Positions 42,321 to 53,458 are shown, counted from the first letter of the stretch. The stretch: DNA of 64,000 bases from Branchipolynoe longqiensis (GCA_030323885.1 CM059189.1:44511015-44575014), one strand, 5' to 3'. Program-made: numbers and translations. The notes: generated by a model from the letters alone, not told the origin.

Positions 42321-42489
42321 AGACCAATTGTCCGTGACTGAAATCCCCCCCCCCCATTTAATTATTGTACTAATGCACCCCCCTCCCGAAAGCACATATG
42401 ACCTGAAAAGTGGCTAGTTTTTATATTTAACCAAAACAACAACAACCCTACCAATTCGGTAATTTGAATTGAGCTTTTTTTATAGGGTT

Positions 42490-42704
42490 AAATTTGGACC
42501 TATTTGAAGTGAAAATATACTAAATTAATTTCGGTGTGCACACTAAAATGCTGGACATGGGATTTATTTACACATTTCCAGCATAGCGCAGGAGAATCAA
42601 AATGTAAAAAATAGGAGTGAAAGAAGTTGCATATAAATGACCAAATCTAGGTGCATGTTCTCATAGAGAAAATATGATGTTTTCATTGGATTATTCAGCT
42701 TTAA
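42490..42704 (-). mobile_element. MITE-A, highly diverged copy
   Basis: ATTTGAAGTGAAAATATACT, CAAATCTAGGTGCATG and GATGTTTTCATTGGATTATT, CAGCTTTAA follow the MITE-A order at low similarity. The terminal TTAA is near 42701-42704. Confidence 0.5.
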
Positions 42705-43021
42705 CCAACCAAAAAATCAAATTTGTTTAAATGATTTTAAAATTAAAAATCTAAATTATTATAAAAAAATATTTATGGGAAAATTTTCGGTGACGTGTTA
42801 GTAAAACGGCGGTCGGTGAGAAGTCCTCCCACTCAGGGCGGGGCTGTGGTCACAGGATACAAGGCACTTCCGGTCCGGAGTCTCGTGTCCCTGCATACAA
42901 CAATACCAATAAATGGAGGGCGATGCCCAAGACCAAACAAGGCCAGGTGACAGTCGGCAAGAACAAGGCTTATGCACTATGCATATTTTATGAGAAAGAG
43001 ACTGCATAACCATAAAGCGTG

Positions 43022-43200
43022 GATTGGTTGGTTGTTGGAGTATTATGTCCTGGCAACAGGTGAGGTCATATCAGGACCGACTTGTGACAGTGCGCACTCA
43101 TGGCGACTTTATAGTGCTGCCCCTCTGGGAGACCAGGCCACCAGCACCTTGACCTGATATCCCACTCAGTCACATTATCCTGAAACTGAGCGAACCAGTT
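43022..43200 (-). mobile_element. SINE-A copy, tail half
   Basis: From TTGGTTGTTGGAGTATTATG to CACATTATCCTGAAACTGAG, after which it is fused to SINE-B sequence. Confidence 0.82.
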
Positions 43201-43350
43201 GCTCTCATACCATGTCTATGTGGTGTGGAAGGTCAAAAATATGTTGGGTCAGTAAAAGTGTAGGCTCGGGCTTTCTATCAACCAACTGTCTAATGGTGAA
43301 AAAAGGACTATTCAGACTTATCCCTGATATGCAGTATAAATCTTCAATAT
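43198..43350 (+). mobile_element. SINE-B, 3' part
   Basis: GTTGCTCTCATACCATGTCT to GGCTTTCTATCAACCAACTG and CAGTATAAATCTTCAATA matches the 3' half of the copies at 24628 and 58064. Confidence 0.75.
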
Positions 43351-43387
43351 ATACAATATGAATGCAAACTTAGTAGGATTATTTCCA

Positions 43388-43570
43388 TACATTTGTTTCT
43401 AACATAGATTGCAGTGAAATTGTCGTACCAAATATATAATTAGATCAAATAACCCCCCCCCCCACCCACACACACACATACACACACTTTTCACTATGTA
43501 AGCTGTAGCTGGGACCAGACATCACAGTTTCAGTCCTTCCTGACGAATCATCAGAACTCAGAATACACGT
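43388..43570. mobile_element. Unclassified dispersed repeat (as at 32040)
   Basis: CATAGATTGCAGTGAAATTG, TCGTACCAAATATATAATTA and CCTTCCTGACGAATCATCAG, AACTCAG are shared with 32040-32600. A poly-C tract and CACA repeat lie in the middle. Confidence 0.5.
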
Positions 43571-43689
43571 AGTGGTGCAAGTCTTTGGTTTGAAATAGAA
43601 CCAATGACACCCTCCAACACATGAGGTGGAAGCTCTACCGCTAGGCCATCCCGACCGGTTCTTGAAGCTTGTGTACTGCTGCTACACGA

Positions 43690-44191
43690 TACAGTGTAAC
43701 CCCGTTAAACCAGACTTGAAGGGACCCTAGAAATTTGTTTGGATTAACCGATCATTGGTTTAACCGAGCTTTGGTTTCGACTTTGACTTGGGTTTGGCAA
43801 AAACGCAGGTGCATTATCAATGCAATATAAAATATATGTGCACACTTTGATTATTGTTTTTTTAATGTATATACAGCATAACCCAGTTAAACCAAGCTCA
43901 GTTAAACCAAGCGATCGGTTAATCCAAACTTTTGTCGATACTACAATTTATCATATAAAAAAAGTCTCAAATGACCTTATAACCACATGAAAGATTGGTT
44001 TAACCATACCGGAAGTGGCCTGGGGCCTGGCAATTTTGTTTGGATTAACCGATAGTTTGGATTAACCGACTTTGTTTTAACCAAGTTTTTTTTATATGAT
44101 AAATGGTAGTATTTTGCCGGGCCGCCAACAAAAGTTTGGATTAACCGATCATTTGGTTTAACCGAGCTTGTTTTAACGGGGGTATACTGTA
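43690..44191. mobile_element. pogo/Tigger-like TIR element with self-similar interior
   Basis: The left end is TACAGTGTAACCCCGTTAAA; the right end is TTTAACGGGGGTATACTGTA. The interior is made of inverted and direct repeats of GGATTAACCGAT and GGTTTAACC, words related to the TTAACC of the termini. It is 502 bp with no coding frame. Confidence 0.75.
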
Positions 44192-44414
44192 TACACAGTA
44201 CACTGAATCAACCTTAGCTATTTTTGTCACACTCTCCTGTACTCTGCATAGAATGGAAACTAGCAGAGTGAGTCACACAAACAAGAAACCATCAGGCATG
44301 AGAGGAAAAACAGTGACGCGGCTAGGATGTGTATCAGACGGCATGGCATTCCTGCACTCCTCTTTCATTCTATTCTTGGATTCTTGATGGAAATCACATA
44401 AGTGTCTGGCTTAG

Positions 44415-44916
44415 CATTGTACAGTCTGATAGTTATGAGTTTCTGTATTTAAAAAAAAAGGATAAATATATCAATTTGATTGCTATATAATTGACCTTAT
44501 TTTAGTTTGAAGTAACTTTTATTGTGAATGGTTAACTTTGGAGATATTTGAAGTGAAAACATGATATAAATAACCATTTTTGCATGCATGTCGAAATTGT
44601 GACACCATAGGCTTCAGTAGTAAAAGGTTCTACTAAATTTACTTAGTAATTCTTTTTTTTTTTTTTTTTTTTTTGGTAAATATATTTATTCATCTGAATA
44701 CATATTTTGTCAGCGCCGAGGCACTGGTCTTCCAGCCGTTGGAGCGATCACATTTGATTTGTACATAGTGGAAGTGGAATGTGTTGCATTGTGTTATTTC
44801 TAATAATAATACGTTTAATAAATGGACCAGTATCCAAGTTTGATATTTAGGATCGAATCTGTGTAATAGTCTTGGTTTTGAAAATTTGCTGTTTTCATCA
44901 GACTATGCAGCTTTAA
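44415..44916 (-). mobile_element. MITE-A copy with a polyadenylated insert
   Basis: The left part 44415-44650 (ATTGTACAGTCTGATAG, TTAGTTTGAAGTAACTTTTA, GTGACACCATAGGCTTCAGT) and right part 44806-44916 (TTTAATAAATGGACCAGTAT to GACTATGCAGCTTTAA) are separated by the insert. The terminal TTAA is at 44913-44916. Confidence 0.8.
44650..44805 (-). mobile_element. 5'-truncated LINE 3' end with poly-A tail
   Basis: On minus it reads ...CTCCAACGGCTGGAAGACCA, GTGCCTCGGCGCTGACAAAA, then GAATAAATATATTTACC and about 20 A residues. AATAAA just before the A run fits a polyadenylated retroposon. The same unit occurs at 5535-5625. Confidence 0.7.
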
Positions 44917-44919
44917 ACG

Positions 44920-45370
44920 TGCAGGGTTTTCAGTATTTGCACACATTTCACAGAATAATATACCCCGTGTACAGGTATATGGCGGGGGAAGAGTAATATA
45001 TGAGAATGTCTCAAAAGGTGCTAAGCAATATGGGTCAAAATTGTGTCCATTGTAACGATCAACATACTATCTGCTTATGCATTTGCTCAGAATAAACTGA
45101 TTTGTTTTTTAGATGGTGTTTCATAATCCCAATAGAATACATATTGATTTGAAGCAAATGTCCTTGTGCTTTCAGTGTTACCGTTTCTGTGCTGTTTTGT
45201 GTCAATCTTTACAATGGACAAAAAAAGAGAAGAAGAGTTATCACCTTTTGAGACAGGCTCATATATACACCAGTTTAAAAAGGATGTAAGTGTTAGTGAC
45301 ATATCTGACAAATCTGGGTTCTTATGAGCTCTGATGTCCCATGACACAGATCTAGTCAGTAATAGTAATT
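44920..45370. other. Unique stretch, nothing recognised
   Basis: An 86-codon minus frame (45087-45347) has no recognised motif. No repeat was detected. Confidence 0.4.
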
Positions 45371-45374
45371 AGTA

Positions 45375-45780
45375 TTGGTGGTGATGGTGATGGTGGTGGT
45401 GATGATAGATGTGGTGATAGTGGTGGTGGTGGTGGCAGTGATAGTTATGGTGGTGGTGATACTGATGGTGGTTGTGGTGGTGGTGATGGTCACAGTGATC
45501 GTGGTGGCGGCGGTAATGGTGATAGTGATGGTGGCAATAGTGGTGGTGATATTGATAGCATTGGTGTCAGTGACAGTGGTGGTGATGGTGATGATAGTGG
45601 TGGTGATAGTGATGGTGGTGGTGGCAGTGGTGGTGATGATAGTGATGGTGATGGTATTGGTGGTGCTAGTGGTGGTTGTGGTGATGATAGTGGTGGTGAT
45701 AGTGATGGTGATGGTATTGGTTGTGGTGGGGTGGTTGTAGTTGTGGTGGTTGGGTGGTGGGGGTGAGGAGGAGGAGGAGG
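45375..45780. repeat. GTGATG/GGTGGT-rich tandem repeat
   Basis: Degenerate GGTGATGGTGGTGGTGATAG repeats. The Val/Met-rich plus frame and Thr/Ile-rich minus frame are artefacts. Confidence 0.92.
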
Positions 45781-45886
45781 TTAACTTCAGCTTACTGCTT
45801 GATATATTTGTGTATGCAGAATTACTATTTGAGACATTTGTAGATTGAGAACCATTCCCCATCCTCATCTATGAATATATATGTAT

Positions 45887-46374
45887 ATATATATGGGTCA
45901 GACTCACGAAAAGAGGCCAATTGGGGAAAGTTGTCGGCGTCGAGCATGGATGTCGGCGTCGATCGGTATAATTATAATTTAGCATTGACAGAGGTGTTGG
46001 AAAGTCCTTAGATTTATCCTGAATGTAAAGGTCGAGAAAATCCAACAACCTTATTTGTTTCTAGGATAATTTAATATAAAACAAAGAAATGCACGAGACT
46101 TTAAGAATTGCGATGCCGACATCTGTTAAAGTTGTCTACGTCGATCATTGGATGTCGGCGTCGATCGGTATAATTATAGTTTAGCATTGACAGAGGTGTT
46201 GGAAAGTCCTTAAATTCATCCTGAATGTAAAGGTCGAGAAAATACAACAACCTTATTTGTTTCTAGGATAATTTAATATGAAACAAAGAAATGCACTACA
46301 CTTTTGAGAATTGTGACGCCGACATCTTCAATTGACCACCGATTGGCCCGTTTTCGTGAAGCTGACTCATATAT
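45887..46374. mobile_element. TIR element with internal ~200-bp tandem duplication
   Basis: The left end is ATATGGGTCAGACTCACGAA, AAGAGGCCAAT; the right end is ATTGGCCCGTTTTCGTGAAG, CTGACTCATAT. Inside, GGATGTCGGCGTCGATCGGT to AAACAAAGAAATGCAC occurs twice in tandem (from about 45948 and 46153, period about 205). Confidence 0.78.
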
Positions 46375-46384
46375 ATATTTTTTA

Positions 46385-47047
46385 TTCTTTAATCCCAGAC
46401 CCCCCCCCCACCCTCGCCCTCATCTAGAGTGGTCTGTCTACGAACATCGTACAACTAAACTAATTATTGTAGTTGATATATATCTTTTTTAGTAACGAGT
46501 GAGTCATTATGTTGTTCGATCAGGCTTACGGTGTTAGCATGACTTTGCACGCGTCTCATTTACAATAACGTCTTACTTAGCTTATGTGTGTGGGGGGGGG
46601 GGGCCGTGACTGCAGGACTGCAGCATTGTTAAACGGCGCCGTTAAAACAACCCATTTTTGGTAGTTTTTGTTTTCTTGTGGTTTCTCTCTCCCCCCCCCC
46701 CTCCTTCTTTCTTGCAGCTCTTCTACTTGTGGGGTGGCAGAGGGTGCGGGGGGGCTCTTCATGGCGTTTGTGCAGTGGTGGCATGGTGCGGTGGTGTCAC
46801 GGCAGGTGGCAACACGTTCTTAGGGTCCTTGACCGGAGAGCAAAGTGGGATCCAGTGACGTTGTCAACATGCGTCACTATTTATTTGCGCGCATGTTCCC
46901 CCAACCATACCCTTCTACTCCACCCCCAACAAGCCTACCATGATATCTCAAGCACACACACACAATTAAGCACACTCCCATTAGCAAATCTTTTTGTATT
47001 TTATTTTAAAATTTTCTTTTATTGATGCTGTATTTATACTATCCATA
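46385..47047. other. Low-complexity and unclassified sequence
   Basis: Three poly-C/G tracts (about 46399, 46593, 46690) and otherwise unrecognised sequence. Frames here are short and without motifs. Confidence 0.4.
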
Positions 47048-47447
47048 GCATATAAGCCCGGGTATTCAGGCTTGATTTCAATGCTGGCCAGTTGTAATCT
47101 TGGTGTTATCTTACCACACAGTAGCTGCTGATAAGGTATTTGATTGCCTGCATTTCAGTAGCAGATAGATGGTTGGTATGGTTAGTAACCTATGTTATTT
47201 TTTAACAATTTTCTTGGCATATATGTATTGATTTTTTTCTACTACTCTTATTACTAGACTAGCCTACTCCTATTTACATATCATAGGCTTGTACGTAGCT
47301 GTGTGGTGTGTTATCTGGCTACTTTTGGCATGGTTACCTTCCATTGGACGTCCCGCTAGTGGGCCGTGACATATCACATGCCCCTTTGCAGTGCAGCTTA
47401 GTGGGGGTTTCCTAGCCTTATTTTGCATAGATATCTTTTGTACATTC
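47048..47447 (-). mobile_element. Probable 3' untranslated region of the LINE
   Basis: Unique sequence immediately 3' of the reverse transcriptase frame on minus. No tail or target duplication could be fixed, so the extent is inferred. Confidence 0.35.
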
Positions 47448-50284
47448 TTAGGTCAGGAATTTGTCTTCCTTTACCGTTTGGACATCCCACACCTTTGCAG
47501 CCATTTCCAGCGTGCTTCTCTCATGAGCTTTTATTTGGCTTCTGGTCTGCTTTAGTAGTGGTGCATTATTTGCTCTAGTAGCCCTTTGCGGTTTTGTTAG
47601 GAGTTTATTGTTTTGACTATAGCTATATGCTAATGCTTTCAAATGAATTATTCTCCTATTTTCTAGTAATTTCACTTTGGTTCTTTTGTGTATGTCATAG
47701 GTGGGGTGCAGCTTGTCTACTCTTAGGCAGATTTTTAGGGCTCTGTTCTGCAGTATTTGTAGTTTTTTAAAGAAGTTCTTTTCTCGCACCCATGTATAGT
47801 CAAAATAGGGGAACACCATGCCCTTGAAGATTTTTATTGACATTTCTTGTGTCATGTAGTCTCTTAGCTTTGCAAATAGGCACAGTTTGTGGTTTATTTT
47901 TTGGATAATTTTATTTATACATAGGTTGTAGTTTAGTTGGCTGTCCAACTCAAGGCCTATGTTTTTGTAATGGTCTACATTTTCTAATGTTTGGTTTCCT
48001 AACTTACAGTGTAGTTTTCTTTCTGGTATTTGTTTATGCGAGAAGAGTACTGTTTTTGATTTTCTTGTGTTGATGGTTATTTTGTTGGACTCACACCACT
48101 CGTCTAGTTTTAGTAAGAGTTTATTTAGTTTAGTTATTACCTCCTCTTCTGTGGTGCCATTTCCGTATATGACTGTGTCATCTGCATATAGTTGGAGGCA
48201 TTCACTTTGCAACCATATTTCAAGATCATTTATATAGATTATAAAGAGCAGGTGGTGTACCCTTGGGGTATACCACATGTGACAGGTTGGTTGTCTGATA
48301 GTGTATTGTTTATTTTTGTTTTCTGTTGCCTGTTGTTCAGGTAGCATTTTATCCAATCCATAGAGCTGGATTTTATGCCCATGGTTTTTAGGTTTTCCAG
48401 TAGTATTTTATGGTCCACTGTGTCAAATGCTTTGCTGAAGTCAATGAAGGCTGCTCCAACTAATTGGTTTTGGTTCATTGATGCCAGTATGTCATTTATT
48501 AGGTTAGCTATTGTTTTTGATGTGGAGTGCAGTTTCCTGAAGCCCCCCTTGTCTTTCGTTTTTTTCCAGGTGTTCATTGATGTGTCTATGTAACACTTTT
48601 TCAATGAGCTTGCCTGGGGTTTGAAGAATTGACATTGGCCTGTAATTTCCCATGTTTTGTTTGTGTCCATTTTTGTGAATGGGGGTGATTGTTGCCATTT
48701 TCCAGGCTGAGATAAAATGCCCCTGTTCAAAGGAGATGTTGAATAGGTCTACTATAGTGGCCGGGATGGCTTGGAGTGCCTCTTTTAGTATTTTGGTTGG
48801 TATTTCATCTATTCCACTTGGTTTTTTCATGTCTATGTCATTTATTAATTTTTTTACTTCTATCATATCTGTTTGCAGGCGGGGATTTCGTTCTGCACAA
48901 TTCCTGATTTGTTTTCCCATCTTTTTTTGAATTTTTCGGACACCTTTTGCCCTATTGTGGCAAAGTGTTTGTTCAGTTTGTTTGCTGCATCTTTGTCTGT
49001 GAGCATTGTCCCTTCGTTATCTTGGAAGTTTTTATGCTCTTCTTTGTTATTTTTGGGGAATAATAGGCTTACATTTTTCCAGAATTTGTTTGTGTTCCTT
49101 CCCCAGTCTTTATTCTGCTTTATTATGTATTTCTTTTTTGCTGGTCTCACAGCTTTGAGAGAGTTGTTGATGGCGATATGGTAGGCCAGTTTGTCTTCTA
49201 TAGTTTCTGCGTGCTTTGCTTTATCACCAGGTTTACTTTTGATTGTGATGAGTGTTAGCAGGTCTTTGTCTATCCAGGGGTCCTGTTTTTTTTGTATTTT
49301 TCTTTTCTTTATGGGACACATCTCATCAGTTGATTTTCTTATTTCTGTGAGGATGTTGTCCCAATAGATATCAACATCATCTCTGTTTTGTGTGATGTTG
49401 TTTATGTTTTGGTGCAGGTGATTTTTTAATGTATCTTCTGAGTAGTTTTTTAGGGACCTGCCCATTTTGTAATCATAGTGATTTGTGCTTTTGAGCTTTT
49501 CCTGTTATATATGCTACTTCATGGTCCCTTATACCCCAGCTTCTAGTGCCCCATTTTGTGGCATGGTTTGAGTTGGTTAATATTAGGTCTATTGTTGAGC
49601 TATTGTTGCTTAGCCTTGTGCTTCCACTGATGAGCTGCTGCAGGCCTACGATTTTGATGGTGCAGCAGCATTAGTTAAATTTTTTCATTGCTGCTGTAAT
49701 TCACATTGAAGTCCCCTATCACAAAGATTTCTGCATTTGTTGATTTTTCTAGTTCTTCAAGGAATACTTCAATTTCACCTGACGGTGGCCTATAGAGGCT
49801 CACTATGGCTACATTTGCTTGTTTTTCATTTTTTTATTAGGCACCATAGTAGTTCTATGTGCTCATTTGAGAGATTTGTTGGTTTTAGCCTTTCAGTGTC
49901 TAGGTTTTTGGTGGCTTTGCAGTAAATGGCAACACCTCCACCCTTTTTTGTTTGGGTGATTGCATTAATGTGTTGTCTGTCATTATGTACAAGCCGATAT
50001 CCGTCTATATTAAGGGTGTTGCTTTGGTGTTTGTCAGTGAACCATGTCTCTGATAACATTAGTACATTTAGATTGTCTTTTTTTAGATGCATTTTTATCA
50101 TGTCTATTTTATTGGATGCGCTCTGGCAGTTTAGGTGGGCGAAGTGTGTGCCCCTTCCCAGTTTGCATTCAAACTCTTCTACCATATTTATTTTACTTAC
50201 TTTAAATAATATTTGTAGGATGGTGGTTGCTTTCTTTGGCGTGTAAGCTATGGATCTACATGTGCAAGTGTCACGGTGAAGCAC
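47448..50284 (-). pseudogene. Jockey/CR1-like LINE, endonuclease plus reverse transcriptase, frameshifted
   Basis: Read from 50284 downward, the segment encodes an APE-type endonuclease followed by a reverse transcriptase. The endonuclease has HFAHLNCQSASNKID (about 50155), MLSETWF (about 50050) and, after a frameshift, SLYRPPSGE (about 49780), VIGDFNVNY (about 49700), STIDLILTN (about 49590) and RDHEVAYI. A linker frame (48863-49465) contains PWIDKDLL. The reverse transcriptase has KPSGIDEIPTKILKE, TPIHKNG, NYRPMSIL, AAFIDFSKAFDTVDHKILL, CGIPQG, FIIYINDLE and the catalytic LYADDT (about 48180). A long conserved C-terminal tail ends at 47448. At least four frame breaks separate the pieces (near 49820, 49490, 48900 and 48300), including a small deletion just after CGIPQG. 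It is therefore a dead copy. Clade assignment between Jockey and CR1 is uncertain. Confidence 0.9.
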
Positions 50285-50339
50285 TCACCTCCTTAGTTCC
50301 TGTGTAAACAGGTAACAAAATAATTACAAGAATTTTATT

Positions 50340-50366
50340 TGATTTATTATTATTATTATTTTGTTG
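50340..50366. repeat. (ATT)n microsatellite
   Basis: TTATTATTATTATTATTTTG, about six ATT units. Confidence 0.9.
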
Positions 50367-50439
50367 GGTCGCAAGAGAGGAACAAATGAGACCCATCATG
50401 TGTGCAGGAAGGGGAATAAGCACACCTGGGCTTTTTATT

Positions 50440-50500
50440 GCTGTTGTTGTTGGGGTTTTAGGTACTAGTAACCTCCATGGTCATATCAGGACGGGTGCAC
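50440..50500 (-). mobile_element. SINE-A tail fragment
   Basis: GTTGTTGGGGTTTTAGGTAC, TCCATGGTCATATCAGGACG. Confidence 0.65.
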
Positions 50501-50711
50501 CTGTACACCCTGATGAACCAATTGTAAAGCTCGATGGCGGGACGCTGCCTGGACAGAGGGCAGGTGGGCGGGGTCTGTGAAGGCAGACAGGGACAGGGAT
50601 AGGGTGAGTAGGGCGAACCAGTGTGTGTGTGTGTGGGGAGGGGGTGCCCGGGTTACCTGTCTCACCATATGCGCGTACATACACACAGAGTAGTGGGTGG
50701 GGGGGGGACAC

Positions 50712-51305
50712 TTGCTATCCGGACCGCACTTCATCCACACCTCTCTCTATCTCCTCTCTGCTGGCCTTACTCCTTGATAATGTCTGAAAAGAGTTCCAGG
50801 ATGGGGAGCCCACCAGCATTTCACTTTCTACTCTTACTCTGTCCATGTCTTTGGCTCACTGGCTGGTCACCATAGAACAAATAGACATGGTCCTTTGACT
50901 CAACTCTCCTCATTTCTCTTTCCTATACTCTACCTTTTATTTTTTTATCCCGGGCTTACTTCTCCCCCTGATCAAGGGAGTTGTTTGCTTGGGTGGGGCC
51001 CTTCACCTTATCGTTTCTCTCGCTTTGTTCTTGTTGCTGGAACCGGTGGACCCACCTTTACCCATCCCTTCCTCCTGAACCCTTGCTGCTGTTGACTGGA
51101 TACACATGCTCTGCTACCGCTGGACCGGAGTGATTCGGGGGCCACACCAACAATTTGTCATTTTGATTGCTGTAAAGACATTCCCCAGCTTCTACAACCG
51201 CATCACCAGAAGATTAATCTTCAAACAAAGATTGGACCAATTTATCGGAGCCTCTCTATATTGCTACAGTTCTGCAGCCGGTAACCGTCGTAAGGTTACG
51301 AACCC
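50712..51305 (+). mobile_element. R600 dispersed repeat, copy 3
   Basis: CTATCCGGACCGCACTTCAT to GTAACCGTCGTAAGGTTACG, AACCCCC. It shares the full series of blocks with copies 1 and 2, including ATTGGACCAATTTATCGGAG. Frames of up to 150 codons are not conserved between copies, which argues against a coding role. Confidence 0.78.
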
Positions 51306-51419
51306 CCAGAAGTCAAGTAGTGGGAGGGTGAGATTTGTCACTGATTGTGTGGAAGATGAAAGGTGGGCGCGTAAGCCCCCGGGGGAGGGGTTGGGGGGTT
51401 GGGGAGGGTTGTGTATAGG

Positions 51420-51500
51420 CACATGGATACCCACACACACTCACCCATACCAACCCACACCCACACACCCACATACCCACTCACTCACCCACCCACTAGT
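51420..51500. repeat. CACCCACA-rich tract
   Basis: ACCCACACACACTCACCCAT and related low-complexity sequence. Confidence 0.8.
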
Positions 51501-51513
51501 CTCCCCATTCCGG

Positions 51514-51858
51514 GTTGGTTGGTTGGTTGTTGGAGTTTTATGTCCTGGCAACATCTAAGAAATTATCAGGACGGGTGCCGACTTGTGACAGCGCATGCTC
51601 ATGCTGACTTTATAGTGCTGCCCACTGGGGAAATCAGGCCACCGGCACCATGACCCGATATCCCACTCAGTCACATTATCCTGACACTGTGACAGTGATC
51701 TAACCAGTCCTTGCCCTATCCTATTAATGACGAGTGCCAGGCTAGGAATTGGCAAGTATCAATTTTAAAGTCATTGGTCTGACTTGACTGGGAACCAAAC
51801 TCTCGACCTTCCGCACGCGAGGCCTGCGCTTTACCGATTCAACCACCGCGCTCAGTCC
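51514..51858 (-). mobile_element. SINE-A copy, full length
   Basis: The tail GGTTGTTGGAGTTTTATGTC, body and head GATTCAACCACCGCGCTCAG are present; a 12-nt duplication (GACACTGTGACAGTGA) lies in the body. Confidence 0.9.
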
Positions 51859-51886
51859 CATTCCGGGTCAACCAGGAGCTACTGAC

Positions 51887-52405
51887 GGAGATGGGGTGCT
51901 AGTGAATGGAGAAGGGAGAATGGGAGAGGGTGGGTGGTAGAAAAATGAGGAAAGGAGGAAAGGAGGAGCAGCAGAAGAAAGAGAGAGAGGATGGCAGAGA
52001 TTATAATGGAAATGGGTTGCGAACTAAGTGAGAGAGAGAGAGAGGGAGAGGGACAGTGAGTGATAGAGACAGACCGTATATGGAAAGGGTGGGAGGGAGT
52101 TGGAAGGGAAGGAGGGATGGAGAGAGGGGGATGTGAAGAAAGGAGGGTGGGAGTTAGGCAGGGAGTGGAGGTGGGAATGAATGAATGAGGGAGGAAGGGA
52201 AGGGGGAGGGGGTGGGGGGGGGAAGAGGGAGAGAGGGAGAGGAGGAAGGGAGAGAAGGAGGGAAGGAAGAGAGGGGGGGAAGGAAGGGAGGGATAGAGGG
52301 GAGGGAGGGAGGCATGGAAGGGAAGCACTGGAAGGAGGGAGGGAACCAGGGAGGGAAGGAGGTAGGAAGGGAGGGAGCGAGGGAGGAACTGAGGGAGGTA
52401 ATAAT
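51887..52405. repeat. Polypurine tract (GGGAGGAAGG), about 500 bp
   Basis: The plus strand is almost entirely G and A (GAGGAAGGGAGAGAAGGAGG), with rare T and C. It is capable of triplex/H-DNA. The Ser/Pro/Leu minus frame of 189 codons and Gly/Glu/Arg plus frames are compositional. Confidence 0.93.
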
Positions 52406-52539
52406 GTAAGGTCGAGCTGTTACGCTGTGAGTGCTGCAGTCTCCGCATCTAGACCCCGACTCGTTCTACACACATTCCACTGCCATGATAAAACAGTGAC
52501 GTATGGCCAAACGCCAACATGCACGCATGTCCCACAACG

Positions 52540-53065
52540 TGCTGGTGTCTGACGGATCTGGTGGACGATCCCGCAGTTTGTTGGTGCCTGACGGATCTGG
52601 TAGGCGATCCCGCAGTTTGTTGGTGCCTGATGGATCTGGTAGGCGATCCCACAGTTTGCTCCTGCCTGACGGATCTGGTGGACGATCCTGCAGTTCGCTG
52701 GTGCCCGACAGACCTGGTGGGCGATCCTGCAGTTTGCTGGTGCCTGACGGACCTGGTGGGCGATCCTGCAGTTTGCTGGTGCCCGAAGGATCTGGTGGAT
52801 GATCCTGCAGGTTGCTGGTCCCTGACAGACCTGATGGACGATCCCGCAGTTTGCTGGTGCCCGACGCACCTGGTGGGTGATCCCACAGTTCGCTGGTGCC
52901 CGACGGACCTGGTGGAAGATCCCGCAGTTTGCTGGTGCCTGACGGACATGGTAGGCGATCCCGCAGTTCGCTGGTACCTGACGGATCTGGTGGACGATCC
53001 CGCAGTTCGCTGGTGCCTGACGGATCTGGTGGACGATCCCACAGTTCGCTGGTCGCCTTCAGACG
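52540..53065. repeat. 39-bp minisatellite, about 13 copies
   Basis: The unit is CTGGTGCCTGACGGATCTGG, TGGACGATCCCGCAGTTTG. As 39 is a multiple of 3, every open frame becomes a run of 13-residue repeats (minus: VRHQQTAGSSTRS; plus: CWCLTDLVDDPAV). Frames of 99-220 codons are open on both strands in five phases at once, which argues for repeat structure over a gene. Confidence 0.93.
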
Positions 53066-53224
53066 TGTCACGCTGTAACCGACGTGCAGATATAACCCAC
53101 GTCACGGTCACGTGACACGTCTGTCACGTCAACTTGAAAAGGCACCAGAACACCCAACGGCTACACTCTCCCAACATGTGGACCGGTAGAAGGCTGTGCC
53201 ACATGCATACACAGGGAGAATGCG

Positions 53225-53458
53225 TTTGGAGAGTAAGTGATTGAGTGGTTGAGTGAGTGAGAGTGAGCGAGTGATTGTTTGATTGAGGGTTTGAGTGAGT
53301 GCTTGATTTGTTGATGTGTTGATTGGTTGATTGGCTGAATGAGTGAGTGATTGTTTGGTTGAGGGTTTGAGTGAATGATTGAGATAGTGAGTGTTTGATT
53401 TGTTGGTTGATTGATTGATTGAGTGAGCCAGTGAGTGAGCGAGTGAGGGAGTGGGGCG
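53225..53458. repeat. GAGT/GATT tetranucleotide-derived tract
   Basis: Degenerate GAGTGAGTGATTGTTTGATT repeats. Confidence 0.9.

Noticed and set aside
48375..50246. Plus-strand hydrophobic ORFs of 60-106 codons
   Set aside because: Antisense shadows of the Jockey/CR1-like LINE.
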